Made by a program: the position numbers and the translations under genes. From positions 7,936,001 to 8,000,000 of the forward strand of contig NZ_CP109499.1 in NCBI RefSeq assembly GCF_036231965.1: DNA of 64,000 nucleotides, written 5' to 3'. Under the pieces are notes generated by a model. It made no database searches and was not told the origin of the DNA. It was given only the letters and a program-made list of their open reading frames with translations. Below, piece by piece: positions 25,814 to 34,536 of this stretch. Positions within the stretch are counted from its first letter, which is position 1, and each line of letters begins with the position of its first letter. Source of the DNA: Streptomyces sp. NBC_01428. Lineage in GTDB: Bacteria > Actinomycetota > Actinomycetes > Streptomycetales > Streptomycetaceae.

Positions 25814-26638
25814 CTATTCGAGGATCGTGACCGGGTCGCCGACGTGCAGTGTTCCGCGGGACTCGGGCACCAGATTCTGCCCGAAGACCAGCTTGCCCGC
25901 GAAACGCCGGTGGCGCGCGAGTGTGCGCAGGGGCTCCTTGCCGCGCACGGCGGTGTCCTGGTCGGTCGTGGTCACGACGCATCTCCCGCACGGTTTGGCG
26001 ACGCGGAAGGTGACGTCCCCGATGGCGATACGGGACCAGTCGTCCTCGGCCCAGGCGTCGGTGCCCGAGACGACGGCGTTCGGCCGGAAGCGGGTCATCG
26101 GGAGGGGGCCCTCGTCGGGGTGGTCGCCCCGCGCGATCAACGCGTTGAGGGCGTCGAGCGAGCCCAGCGTGGTGACGAGGAGCGGATAGCCGTCGGCGAA
26201 GCTGACCGTCTCGCCCGGCCGCGCGAACAGCGGGTCCACGGGGCGGCGGACGGCGGGGTCGTCCATGTGGGCCAGACGCACGTCGGCGCCGAGACGGGCA
26301 CTGCACCAGGCGTGGGCGGCGGCATCGGCGAGCACCGCCTCCACCTTGGCGCCGAAGATCTCGACGGTCGTCGTGCCCACGGGGTCGGGCACGGGAACGG
26401 TCACCGGAGCGCTGCCCTCGGCGGACAGACGAAGACCGCCGTCCGAGAGGATCTCGGCGGCGGCCAGCGCCATACGCGGCTGCTCGCGCTGTGTGACGAC
26501 CTTTCCCCCGGCGTCGATCAGGACCCAGCGTCGGTCTCCGGCCAGCCCCCAGGGCTCCACCAGGGCCTCCCTGGGCGACCGGGCCCGGAACGCCTTGACC
26601 GGATGGACGTGAATCGAGTGCAGTACCGCGTTCCCCAT
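25814..26638 (-). CDS. MOSC-domain protein (mARC/YcbX-like molybdenum-cofactor sulfurase family)
   Basis: This 274-residue protein has an N-terminal MOSC beta-barrel (LHSIHVHPVKAFRARS, then GLAGDRRWVLIDAGGKVVTQRE). A C-terminal MOSC domain follows, with RFRPNAVVSGTDAWAEDDW and the conserved cysteine motif KPCGRCVVTTTDQDT, the expected molybdenum-ligand Cys. Bacterial YcbX-type members reduce N-hydroxylated compounds using a ferredoxin partner. No fused ferredoxin is present here. In-frame ATGs at 26647 and 26662 are alternative starts, as no clear ribosome site decides. Confidence 0.87.
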   Translation of the reverse strand: MGNAVLHSIHVHPVKAFRARSPREALVEPWGLAGDRRWVLIDAGGKVVTQREQPRMALAAAEILSDGGLRLSAEGSAPVTVPVPDPVGTTTVEIFGAKVEAVLADAAAHAWCSARLGADVRLAHMDDPAVRRPVDPLFARPGETVSFADGYPLLVTTLGSLDALNALIARGDHPDEGPLPMTRFRPNAVVSGTDAWAEDDWSRIAIGDVTFRVAKPCGRCVVTTTDQDTAVRGKEPLRTLARHRRFAGKLVFGQNLVPESRGTLHVGDPVTILE

Positions 26639-26683
26639 GACCGCCATGGTGCCAGGAGGCACCGACCATCCGGCGCGAAGGGG

Positions 26684-27118
26684 TCAGTAGCCGCGGTACT
26701 GCTGACCGTTGTTGTACGGGTCCTGGTACGGGGTCGGCGCGGGGCGCGGAGCGGCGGGCCGCATCGCCTCGTAACCGGTGTTGCCCGACATGGGACGCGG
26801 CTGCTGCGGCTGCTGGCCGGGGTAGCCGCGCGGGGCGCCCGCCTGCTGCGGGATGTACGGAGCGGGGGCCTGGTGCAGCGGAGCGGGCTGCTGGGCCTGC
26901 TGGTATCCGTACGAGGAGGCCTGGTGCGAGGGACCGGCCGGCAGTGCGGGCAGAGCGGACGGCAGTGCGGGGAGGTGGCTGCCCGAGTCGTACGCGGAGG
27001 GAACGCGGATCGGGGCGATCTGAGGGGTACCCCGCTCGGCGACGAGGGAGTCGTAGATCGGGGTGTCCTGGAAGGCGGAGTAGTAACCGCCGCCATAGGT
27101 GGAGCGGGGGGAGGTCAT
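26684..27118 (-). CDS. DUF6643-type Pro/Gln/Tyr-rich Streptomyces protein
   Basis: This 144-residue protein begins MTSPRSTYGGGYYSA and IYDSLVAERGTPQIAPIRVP, a block I recognise from a widely conserved Streptomyces family (DUF6643). The rest is low-complexity, rich in Pro, Gln, Ala and Tyr (PQQAGAPRGYPGQQPQQPRP, PYNNGQQYRGY), and is probably intrinsically disordered. No enzymatic motif is visible. The ATG at 27118 has no ribosome site but lies 7 nt after TAACTT, consistent with a leaderless mRNA. It is divergent from the TerD-family gene. Confidence 0.8.
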   Translation of the reverse strand: MTSPRSTYGGGYYSAFQDTPIYDSLVAERGTPQIAPIRVPSAYDSGSHLPALPSALPALPAGPSHQASSYGYQQAQQPAPLHQAPAPYIPQQAGAPRGYPGQQPQQPRPMSGNTGYEAMRPAAPRPAPTPYQDPYNNGQQYRGY

Positions 27119-27412
27119 GGCACATAAGTTAAGCCCACGATGTGCTGGTTGGGGAGACCGATAAGCGGGTTGTTTTCCGTGTGCGCGGTGACGCGGGATC
27201 CCCAATGCGAGCGAACTCGGCAAAAAAGGACGCCAAAGAGGGTTCAGATCGTGTAAAGGGCGAGTTCCTTGCGGGTTACCGCCGGTCGGCCGGGGATCTT
27301 CCGGTCCGAGTCGGGGGAGTTCGGCGGGCCGGGGGATTAGGTTGGGCGGGAACGGAGCCGGGGGGCCGTGCGGGCCTCGGACCCGGTGCGGAGACACGCG
27401 ATGGGGGCGCAC

Positions 27413-28750
27413 ATGAGCATGTCCAAGGGATCCAATGTTCCTGTCCCGACGAGCACGCTGCGGGTGGAGCTGGGCTGGCGACCGGGCCCCGGGGTGCCCG
27501 ACGCGGACGCCTCCGCGCTGCTGCTGGTGAACGGCAAGGTCCGCTCGGACGGCGACTTCGTCTTCTACAACCAGCCCGCGCACACCTCGGGCGCCGTGCG
27601 CCACGAGGGCAAGCGGACCGCTGAGGGCCAGGTGACCGACGCTCTGCTCGTCGACCTGCCGCGGCTGGAGCCGGTGATCGAGAAGGTGGTCCTGGCCGCC
27701 TCCGCGGACGGCGGCTCCTTCGGACGCGTCCCCGGCCTGTACATCCGGGTGCTCGACGCGCGCGACGGCACGGAGGTCGCCCGTTTCGACAGTGCCGACG
27801 CGACCGTGGAGACCGCCTTCGTGCTCGGTGAGTTCTACCGCCGCCAGGGCGCCTGGAAGTTCCGTGCCGTCGGACAGGGCTACGGCAGCGGTCTCGAAGG
27901 ACTGGCCACCGACTACGGCATCACCGTGGACGAGCCGCAGCACGCCGCCCCGGCACCCGCCCCGCCCTCGCCCGCCACCCGGGTGCAGGGACCGCCGCCT
28001 CCCGTGGCTCCGCCGGTCACCGTGCCTCCCCCGGTCGCCCCGCCCGTGACCATGCCCCCACCGCAGGCACCGCCCGCGAACCCGTGGCAGCCCGCGGCCC
28101 CTCCGGCGCCGGTCCGTCTCACCAAGGTGACGCTGACCAAGGAGGCGCCCTCCGTCTCGCTCAGCAAGCAGGGCGGCACGTCCGGCGCCCTGCGCGTGAA
28201 CCTCAACTGGCAGGTGCGCAAGCAGTTCTCGGGGTGGGGCAGCAAGCGCGGCCGGGCCGTCGCCATGCACGCGGACCTCGACCTCGACCTGTGCGCCCTC
28301 TACGAACTGAGCGACGGACGCAAGGGAGTCGTCCAGGCCCTGGGCAACGCCTTCGGCGCACTCCACCAGCCGCCGTACATCCACCTCGACGGCGACGACC
28401 GCACCGGAGCCGTGGACACCGGCGAGAACCTCAGCATCAACCTCGACCACAAGCAGGACTTCCGCCGCATCCTCATCTTCGTGACCATCTACGAGGGCGC
28501 CCGCTCCTTCGCCGACCTGCACGCCACGGTGACGCTCCAGCCGCTGAACGGCGCCCCGATCGACTTCTCCCTCGACGAGTGCACGGTCCCCTCCACCGTC
28601 TGCGCGCTCGCCCTCATCTCCAGCAACGGCAGCGACCTGGTCGTCCAGCGCGAGGCCCGGTACCTGGTCCCCGAGCGCGGTGTCAGCCCGCAGCGCACCA
28701 TCGACCACGTCTACGGCTGGGGCATGAACTGGACACCCGGCCGGAAGTGA
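27413..28750 (+). CDS. TerD-family protein, TerA-like with Pro-rich linker
   Basis: This 445-residue protein has an N-terminal TerD domain of about 190 residues (MSKGSNVPVPTSTLRVELGW, VFYNQPAHTSGAV, AFVLGEFYRRQGAWKFRAV) with the Asp/Asn pattern expected for calcium binding. A Pro/Ala-rich linker spans about residues 180-235. A second TerA-type beta-sandwich follows (LNWQVRKQFSGWGSKRGRAV, LDLDLCALYELSDG, FLIFVTIYEGARSF-like). Family members belong to tellurite/stress calcium-binding systems. Here it is alone, without terB, terC or terZ neighbours. ATG 27413 has GGGGG upstream; ATG 27419 (MSKGSN) is a common alternative start. Confidence 0.88.
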   Translation: MSMSKGSNVPVPTSTLRVELGWRPGPGVPDADASALLLVNGKVRSDGDFVFYNQPAHTSGAVRHEGKRTAEGQVTDALLVDLPRLEPVIEKVVLAASADGGSFGRVPGLYIRVLDARDGTEVARFDSADATVETAFVLGEFYRRQGAWKFRAVGQGYGSGLEGLATDYGITVDEPQHAAPAPAPPSPATRVQGPPPPVAPPVTVPPPVAPPVTMPPPQAPPANPWQPAAPPAPVRLTKVTLTKEAPSVSLSKQGGTSGALRVNLNWQVRKQFSGWGSKRGRAVAMHADLDLDLCALYELSDGRKGVVQALGNAFGALHQPPYIHLDGDDRTGAVDTGENLSINLDHKQDFRRILIFVTIYEGARSFADLHATVTLQPLNGAPIDFSLDECTVPSTVCALALISSNGSDLVVQREARYLVPERGVSPQRTIDHVYGWGMNWTPGRK

Positions 28751-28777
28751 ACGCCCGCGGCGCCGTCCGGACGTCCG

Positions 28778-29953
28778 TCAGCCCTCGTCGAGGGCGGTGT
28801 CGGGCCGCGCGTAGGTGCGGCCCTTCCAGGCGGCCCCGCGTCCCCTGTAGTGCTGCACCGCCGAGTCGACCGTCATCAGGAGATAGAGGAACGCCGTCAC
28901 CGGCAGCAGCGGAGCGAGCCACGGGGACTGCCGGTAGTAGCGGAGCATCGGCAGGTATGTCGCCGCCATCAGGGCCCAGGCGAGCCCTCCGGCCGCCGCG
29001 GCCCGGTCGACGCCCGTGACGAGTCCCGCCAGCAGGGCGACCGGCGGCACGAGGTACACCAGCGCCAGTCCGGCGACCGTACCGGCGAGCAGCGTCGGAC
29101 TGTGCCGCAGCTGCGCGTACGCGCTGCGCGAGACCATGCGCCACAGATCGCGCAGCCGCGGGTACGGGCGCACGCTGTCCACCCGGTCGGCGAGGCCGAG
29201 CCAGATCCGGCCGCCGCCGCGCTTGACCGCCTTGGCGAGTGCCACGTCGTCGATGACGGCGTGCCGGATCGCGTCCGGGATCCGCGCCCGTTCGGCGGCG
29301 TCCGCGCGCAGCAGCACGCAGCCGCCCGCCGCGGCCGCCGTCCGCGACCCGTCCACGGCGATCCGGCGGAACGGATAGAGCTGAGCGAAGAAGTAGACGA
29401 ACGCCGGCACCACGAGGCGTTCCCCCACGCTCTCCACGCGCAGCCGGGCCATGAGCGAGACCAGGTCGAAGCCCCCGGTGCGGGCGGCCGCCACCAACTC
29501 CCGCAGGCTTCCCGGTTCGTGCGCGATGTCCGCGTCCGTCAGCAGGAGGTACTCGGGACCCCGCGCGCGGGCCAGGCCGATGCCGTGGCGCACGGCCCAC
29601 AGCTTGCCGGTCCAGCCCGCCGGAGGTTCGCCCGGCGAGCCGACGGTGAGCGGCAGGCCGCCGTGCCGCCGCGCCAGTTCGAGGGCCAGCTCTCCGGTGC
29701 CGTCCGAACTGCCGTCGTCGACGAGGAACACCTCGGCCCGTCCCGGATAGTCCTGGGCGAGGAGCGAGGGCAGGCTCTCGGGCAGCACGCCGCCCTCGTC
29801 CCGGGCCGGCACCACGACACAGACGAAGGGCCACTCGGCCGGCGCCTCGCGCGCCGGCAGCCGGACGTCCGTACGCCAGAAGAAGCCCTGGCCGAGCAGC
29901 AGCCACAGCCACGCGAACAGCGATCCGACGGCGATCCACACGAGGGCGTCCAC
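28778..29953 (-). CDS. HpnB-like (hopene-associated) family 2 glycosyltransferase
   Basis: This 391-residue membrane glycosyltransferase has an N-terminal helix (LVWIAVGSLFAWLWLLLGQG) and a GT-A fold with VCVVVPARDEGGVLPESLP and FLVDDGSSDGTGEL. The DxD-type motif is in LLLTDADIAHEPGS. A GEPPAGWTGKLWAVRHG block and IDDVALAKAVK follow, then three C-terminal membrane segments ending QHYRGRGAAWKGRTY. The WTGK and RGRGAAWKGRTY blocks mark the HpnB group, linked to glycosylation of hopanoids or isoprenoid lipids. No squalene-hopene genes are adjacent. The GTG at 29953 follows CAGACT by 7 nt. Confidence 0.85.
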   Translation of the reverse strand: MDALVWIAVGSLFAWLWLLLGQGFFWRTDVRLPAREAPAEWPFVCVVVPARDEGGVLPESLPSLLAQDYPGRAEVFLVDDGSSDGTGELALELARRHGGLPLTVGSPGEPPAGWTGKLWAVRHGIGLARARGPEYLLLTDADIAHEPGSLRELVAAARTGGFDLVSLMARLRVESVGERLVVPAFVYFFAQLYPFRRIAVDGSRTAAAAGGCVLLRADAAERARIPDAIRHAVIDDVALAKAVKRGGGRIWLGLADRVDSVRPYPRLRDLWRMVSRSAYAQLRHSPTLLAGTVAGLALVYLVPPVALLAGLVTGVDRAAAAGGLAWALMAATYLPMLRYYRQSPWLAPLLPVTAFLYLLMTVDSAVQHYRGRGAAWKGRTYARPDTALDEG

Positions 29954-30011
29954 CCGCCGCAGTCTGCCCCACGGCGGAAGGCGTCCGGGGCGGATCGTCT
30001 ATGGTGACCGG

Positions 30012-30797
30012 GTGAAGATCGCGCTCATGGACTCCGGAATCGGCCTGCTCGCTGCTGCCGCGGCGGTGCGTCGACTGCGGCCCGACGCCGATCTCGTCCT
30101 CTCCTCGGACCCCGGCAGCATGCCGTGGGGACCGCGCACCCCGGAGGACGTCACCGCCCGCGCCCTGGCCGTCGCCGAGGCCGCCGCACTGCACCGGCCC
30201 GCCGCCCTGATCGTCGCCTGCAACACCGCCTCGGTCCGCGCCCTGCCGGCGTTGCGCGCCCGACTGGAGCCGGACGTGCCCGTCATCGGCACCGTCCCCG
30301 CGATCAAGCCCGCCGCCGCGGGCGGCGGACCCGTCGCGATCTGGGCCACGCCCGCCACCACCGGCAGCCCCTACCAGCGCGGACTCATCGAGGAGTTCGC
30401 CGGGGACGTCGAGGTCACCGAGGTCGCCTGCCCCGGACTCGCGGACGCGGTGGAGCACGCCGACGAAGCGGCCGTCGACGCGGCGATCGCCGCCGCGGCG
30501 GCGCGCACCCCCGAGGACGTGCGAGCCGTCGTCCTCGGCTGCACCCACTACGAACTGGTCGCCGAACGCATCCGCGCGGCCCTGCAGCGCCCGGACCTCC
30601 CGCCCCTCGTCCTGCACGGCTCGGCCGGCGCAGTCGCCGCGCAGGCGCTGCGCCGGATCGGCGCCCGGCCCGACCCCGCGGCGCCCGCCCGCTCCACGGT
30701 CACGGTGCTGCTGTCCGGCCAGGAGGGCGCCCTGCCCGCGACCGCCCTCGCCTATGAGGAAGGCCGCATCCTCGCGGAAGTCAGCCCGGCACACTGA
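30012..30797 (+). CDS. Aspartate/glutamate racemase-family protein
   Basis: This 261-residue protein has the MurI-type two-cysteine active site. The N-terminal IALMDSGIGLLAAAAAV loop binds the substrate carboxylate, the first catalytic Cys is in LIVACNTASVRAL, and the second is in AVVLGCTHYELVAERI. Its glutamate racemase fold implies production of D-Glu or D-Asp. Streptomycetes also have a housekeeping murI, so this may be a paralogue. The GTG at 30012 lies 6 nt after TATGGT with no ribosome site, a leaderless arrangement. It is divergent from the HpnB-like gene, with a 58-bp gap. Confidence 0.85.
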   Translation: MKIALMDSGIGLLAAAAAVRRLRPDADLVLSSDPGSMPWGPRTPEDVTARALAVAEAAALHRPAALIVACNTASVRALPALRARLEPDVPVIGTVPAIKPAAAGGGPVAIWATPATTGSPYQRGLIEEFAGDVEVTEVACPGLADAVEHADEAAVDAAIAAAAARTPEDVRAVVLGCTHYELVAERIRAALQRPDLPPLVLHGSAGAVAAQALRRIGARPDPAAPARSTVTVLLSGQEGALPATALAYEEGRILAEVSPAH

Positions 30798-31008
30798 GTG
30801 ACGGCTGCCGCGCCGGGTCCGCGCGCACATCTATGCCGCGGACCTGATGGGCACACGCCCCGGACACCGGTGGTGCCCGGGTGCACACCCCCGGTACCGG
30901 CACGCGCCGTCACCATGACGAAGCCGTCGACGGGCGGATCGCCCACCCGGGGGAGTAACGCTCCGCGACCCGGTGCCCGCTCAGCGGAACCTGAGTAGTC
31001 TCATACGT

Positions 31009-31554
31009 ATGAGGGACCACCCCCACGGCAAAACCATCCCGCTGCCGGAGCTCTGGACCGGTCGCGCGAGGAACCGCGTCCAGTTGCTGCCCGCCCTCGG
31101 CGGTGTGGCCTGTCTGGCTCTCGGGATCGAGCTGGCGGTCGACTCCGGCTGGACCTCGGGCACCGCCCCGCTGATCATGTCCGTGGTCGGCTGCATCGCA
31201 GCCGGACTGCTCATCCTGTTCGGCACGCTTGCGTTCGTGCATGTCGCCGTGAAGGTGGACAAGGACTGCCTGGAAGTCCGGTGCGGTCACATAGGGCTCC
31301 CGCGGCGCCGCATCCCCCTGTCGACCGTGGTCGGCGCCGACTTCGCTCCCCAGGTCACCCCGCGCCAGTGGGGCGGCTGGGGCTACCGATGGCGACCCGA
31401 GCAGGGAACCGCCGTCATCGTCCGCCGCGGCGAGGGCGTCGTGCTGCGCCTGGGCGACGGCCACACCTTCACCATCACCGTGGACAACGCGGAAGCGGCG
31501 GTTCGGATCATCCGCGACCACCTGAGGCCCGGCGCACCCGGCGCGGTGCGCTGA
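31009..31554 (+). CDS. Small membrane protein with PH-like C-terminal domain
   Basis: This is a 181-residue protein with two membrane segments (LPALGGVACLALGIELAV and LIMSVVGCIAAGLLILFGTLA, about residues 26-82). A bacterial-PH-like beta domain follows (LEVRCGHIGLPRRRIPLSTVVGAD, then VVLRLGDGHTFTITVDN, and a C-terminal helix AEAAVRIIRDHL). This layout is common in actinobacteria and of unknown function. The ATG at 31009 lies 7 nt after TAGTCT (30996-31001) with no ribosome site, suggesting a leaderless transcript. It converges on the O-antigen-ligase-like gene, with 16 bp between stops. Confidence 0.8.
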   Translation: MRDHPHGKTIPLPELWTGRARNRVQLLPALGGVACLALGIELAVDSGWTSGTAPLIMSVVGCIAAGLLILFGTLAFVHVAVKVDKDCLEVRCGHIGLPRRRIPLSTVVGADFAPQVTPRQWGGWGYRWRPEQGTAVIVRRGEGVVLRLGDGHTFTITVDNAEAAVRIIRDHLRPGAPGAVR

Positions 31555-31570
31555 CGCCCTGCCGAGGTGC

Positions 31571-32644
31571 TCAGGGTTCCGGCGCATCCGCCGGACACGG
31601 GATCGCGCCGACGGAGTCGTCCGGTTCCTGGGAGCCGAGCGGGCGGGCGGTGGCGAGGCCCGCGAGCAGTCCGGCCCCGGCCGTGACCGTCATGAAACTG
31701 AGCGCGTTGCCGATCGACGCGATCACCGCCAGTGCCATTAGCGCCGCGCCCGCCGTGAGTGCGATGGGCGTGGAGCGCGGGCTGCGCAGGAGCGCGTAGA
31801 GCATCCAGCAGAACGCCGCCGCGAGCAGGGCCGCGCCGATCAGCCCCTGCTCCGCCGCCTGCTGGAGGGGGGCGGAGTGGGCTTTGCCGTCCGGCAGCAG
31901 CGAGCGGGCGACCGTGGGACTGAGATCGCCGTACCGCCCCGGTCCGACGCCCAGCACGGGATCGGCCCGGACCATGCGCAGCGCGTCCTGCCAGAGCAGC
32001 ATCCGGTGGCCGGTGAGCCGGCCCTGGAGCGCGGCCGTCGGCCCTTCGGGCAGCGCGTCCTCGCCGATCGCCCAGGCGGCCCCGGTCACCACCACGGCCG
32101 CGGCCGCGAACCCCCCGAGGCCGACCGCGCGACGGCGTACCCGTGCGGCGGCGAGCGAGCACAGCAGGACCCCGGTACAGGTGACGAGACCGGTGATCGA
32201 ACCGAGCAGTGCCGCCGTCACCGCGATCACCGCCGCCAGCAGGTGGAGCACGAGCCGCAGGACGGGCGGGCGGGCCGCCCAGGCGGCGCAGCAGGCGGCA
32301 CCGGAGGAGAGGGTCAGCAGCGCGGCGGTCGCTCCGCTGTGACCGAGGTGCAGGCTGATCTGCGGGCCGGGTGTGGCGATGGCGAGGCCGAGACCGGTGA
32401 GCGCTCCCGCGCAGGGCGCGGCGACCGGCAGGAGCACGCCGAGGATCCGTCCCGAGGCGTAGCCCGCGGTCACGGCGAGCACCGCGAGCAGCACACCCTC
32501 GGGCCGGCCGTCGTGCGCGGCGGCCGTGATGAGCGACCAGGCCGCACAGGCCGCGAGAACGGCCATGCCCGCCGCGTCGGACCCGCTGCGTCTCTCACCC
32601 GTGGCCGAGGCGTCCGTCGCGGACGCCGTCCCCGTGGAACCCAC
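31571..32644 (-). CDS. O-antigen ligase-like (Wzy_C) polytopic membrane protein
   Basis: This 357-residue protein has about ten hydrophobic segments and one long external loop. The loop holds the Wzy_C/WaaL-type motif HRMLLWQDALRMVRADPVLGVGPGRYGDLSP, where the HRMLLW and GVGPG blocks and the downstream KAHSAPLQQAAEQGLIG (His) match O-antigen ligases and polymerases that join glycans to a lipid acceptor at the membrane. The substrate in a Gram-positive actinobacterium is unknown, possibly a cell-wall or exported glycan. The GTG at 32644 was taken as start; the Ser/Ala-rich N-terminus makes the exact start uncertain. Confidence 0.8.
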   Translation of the reverse strand: MGSTGTASATDASATGERRSGSDAAGMAVLAACAAWSLITAAAHDGRPEGVLLAVLAVTAGYASGRILGVLLPVAAPCAGALTGLGLAIATPGPQISLHLGHSGATAALLTLSSGAACCAAWAARPPVLRLVLHLLAAVIAVTAALLGSITGLVTCTGVLLCSLAAARVRRRAVGLGGFAAAAVVVTGAAWAIGEDALPEGPTAALQGRLTGHRMLLWQDALRMVRADPVLGVGPGRYGDLSPTVARSLLPDGKAHSAPLQQAAEQGLIGAALLAAAFCWMLYALLRSPRSTPIALTAGAALMALAVIASIGNALSFMTVTAGAGLLAGLATARPLGSQEPDDSVGAIPCPADAPEP

Positions 32645-32868
32645 CCCGTCGCCCCCCGGCGTCGTCGGACCTCGGGCGCCGTCACCGGGACAGGCCGCAC
32701 GTCAGAGGCTCGGGCACACCGTAACGGGTGATGTGCCGCTTTGGGGAGAAGTTGTGCAGGAACGTTGCTGCACCCGACGGCGCGGCCGTCCGCGGAGCGC
32801 TGTCCCACCCCCTGGGCCCCGGCGGACCGAGCTGTCGGCCCCCAGGTCAGCCGCCGTACACTCCCGGA

Positions 32869-34488
32869 GTGACCGCCACCGCAACCACCGTAGACGAGCC
32901 GGAACAGCTCGAACCCCAGGCCGCGCCCGCCTCGCGCGGGGCCGCTCTGGTCCGCCGTCTCGTCCCGGCCGCCGCCGCGGCGCTCTCCGGAGTACTGCTG
33001 TACGTCAGCTTCCCGCCACGGACGCTGTGGTGGCTGGCCCTGCCCGCCTTCGCGGTCTTCGGCTGGACCCTGCGCGGCCGCTCCTGGAAGGCCTCTCTCG
33101 GCCTCGGCTACCTGTTCGGCCTCGGATTCCTGCTGCCCCTGCTGGTGTGGACGGGCGTCGAGGTCGGTCCCGGCCCGTGGATCGCGCTCGTCGTGGTGGA
33201 GGCGGTGTACGTCGCGCTCGTCGGCGCCGGCATCGGCCTTGTCTCCCGGCTGCCCGGGTGGCCGGTGTGGGCCGCGGCCGTCTGGATCGCCGGGGAGGCG
33301 GCACGCGCGCGTGCTCCCTTCGGCGGGTTCCCCTGGGGGAAGATCGCGTTCGGCCAGGCCGACGGCGTCTTCCTGCCCCTCGCCGCGCTCGGCGGCACCC
33401 CGGTCCTCGGCTTCGCCGTCGTGCTCTGCGGATTCGGCCTCTACGAACTCGTCCGGCTCGCCGTCGAGGCCCGCGGCACCCGGGTCCTGCGCCGGGGCGC
33501 GGCGGCCGCGGCCCTGCTGAGCGTCGCCGTCCCCGTCGTCGGAGCGCTGGCCGCGCGCACCCTGGTCAGCGACAAGGCCGAGGACGGCACCGCGACCGTC
33601 GCGCTCATCCAGGGCAACGTCCCGCGCGCCGGGCTGGACTTCAACTCCCAGCGGCGGGCGGTCCTCGACCACCACGTGCGGGAGACGGAGCGGCTGGCCG
33701 CCGAGGTCAAGGCGGGCAAGGTCGCCCGGCCCCAACTGGTCCTGTGGCCCGAGAACTCCTCCGACATCGACCCCTTCGCCAACGCCGACGCCCGCGCCGT
33801 GATCGACGAGGCGGCCCGCGCGATCGGCGCCCCCATCTCGGTCGGCGGGGTCGTCGAACGCGACGGCAAGCTCTACAACGAGCAGATCCTCTGGGACCCG
33901 GTCAAGGGTCCGCAGGACACGTACGACAAGCGGCAGATCCAGCCCTTCGGCGAGTACCTGCCGATGCGGTCGCTGCTCGGCGCCATCAACAAGGACTGGA
34001 CGACCATGGTCCGCCAGGACTTCAGCCGGGGCACCGAGGCGGGCGTCTTCACCATGAACGGCACCCGCGTCGGCCTGGTCACCTGCTACGAGGCGGCCTT
34101 CGACTGGGCCGTGCGCAGCACCGTGACCGACGGCGCCCAGATCATCTCGGTGCCCAGCAACAACGCCACCTTCGACCGCAGCGAGATGACCTACCAGCAG
34201 CTCGCCATGTCCCGTGTCCGGGCCGTCGAGCACAGCCGTACCGTCACCGTGCCCGTCACGAGCGGCGTCAGCGCCGTGATCATGCCGGACGGGCGGATCA
34301 CCCAGAAGACCGGCATGTTCGTCGCCGACTCCCTGGTCCAGAAGGTGCCGCTGCGCTCCTCCCAGACCCCGGCCACGAAGCTCGGGATCGTCCCGGAGAT
34401 GCTCCTGGTGCTGGTCGCCGCCGGCGGTCTCGGATGGGGCGCCGCGACGGTGCTGCGCGCCCGGCGGAACACCGCCGCGCAGCGCTGA
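32869..34488 (+). CDS. lnt: Apolipoprotein N-acyltransferase
   Basis: This 539-residue enzyme transfers the third acyl chain to the N-terminal cysteine of lipoproteins in the membrane. About six N-terminal membrane segments (ALSGVLLYVSFPPRTLWWL onward) precede a nitrilase-like domain. Its catalytic triad is visible: Glu in QLVLWPENSSD, Lys in DKRQIQPFGEYLP, Cys in GLVTCYEAAF. One C-terminal anchor (MLLVLVAAGGLGWG) follows. Streptomycetes commonly have two lnt copies; which one this is cannot be told. The GTG at 32869 lies exactly 6 nt after TACACT with no ribosome site, a leaderless arrangement. The upstream open frame lacks family features. Confidence 0.9.
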   Translation: MTATATTVDEPEQLEPQAAPASRGAALVRRLVPAAAAALSGVLLYVSFPPRTLWWLALPAFAVFGWTLRGRSWKASLGLGYLFGLGFLLPLLVWTGVEVGPGPWIALVVVEAVYVALVGAGIGLVSRLPGWPVWAAAVWIAGEAARARAPFGGFPWGKIAFGQADGVFLPLAALGGTPVLGFAVVLCGFGLYELVRLAVEARGTRVLRRGAAAAALLSVAVPVVGALAARTLVSDKAEDGTATVALIQGNVPRAGLDFNSQRRAVLDHHVRETERLAAEVKAGKVARPQLVLWPENSSDIDPFANADARAVIDEAARAIGAPISVGGVVERDGKLYNEQILWDPVKGPQDTYDKRQIQPFGEYLPMRSLLGAINKDWTTMVRQDFSRGTEAGVFTMNGTRVGLVTCYEAAFDWAVRSTVTDGAQIISVPSNNATFDRSEMTYQQLAMSRVRAVEHSRTVTVPVTSGVSAVIMPDGRITQKTGMFVADSLVQKVPLRSSQTPATKLGIVPEMLLVLVAAGGLGWGAATVLRARRNTAAQR

Positions 34489-34536
34489 TCCGGGGCGCCT
34501 CCGGGAGAGCCCGGGAGCGCGGTTAGGGTCGGGGCC

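Noticed and set aside
27119..27412. Possible RNA gene in the divergent region between the DUF6643-type and TerD-family genes
   Set aside because: No tRNA arms, cloverleaf or strong hairpin were seen; the AT-richer stretch is best explained as two divergent promoters.
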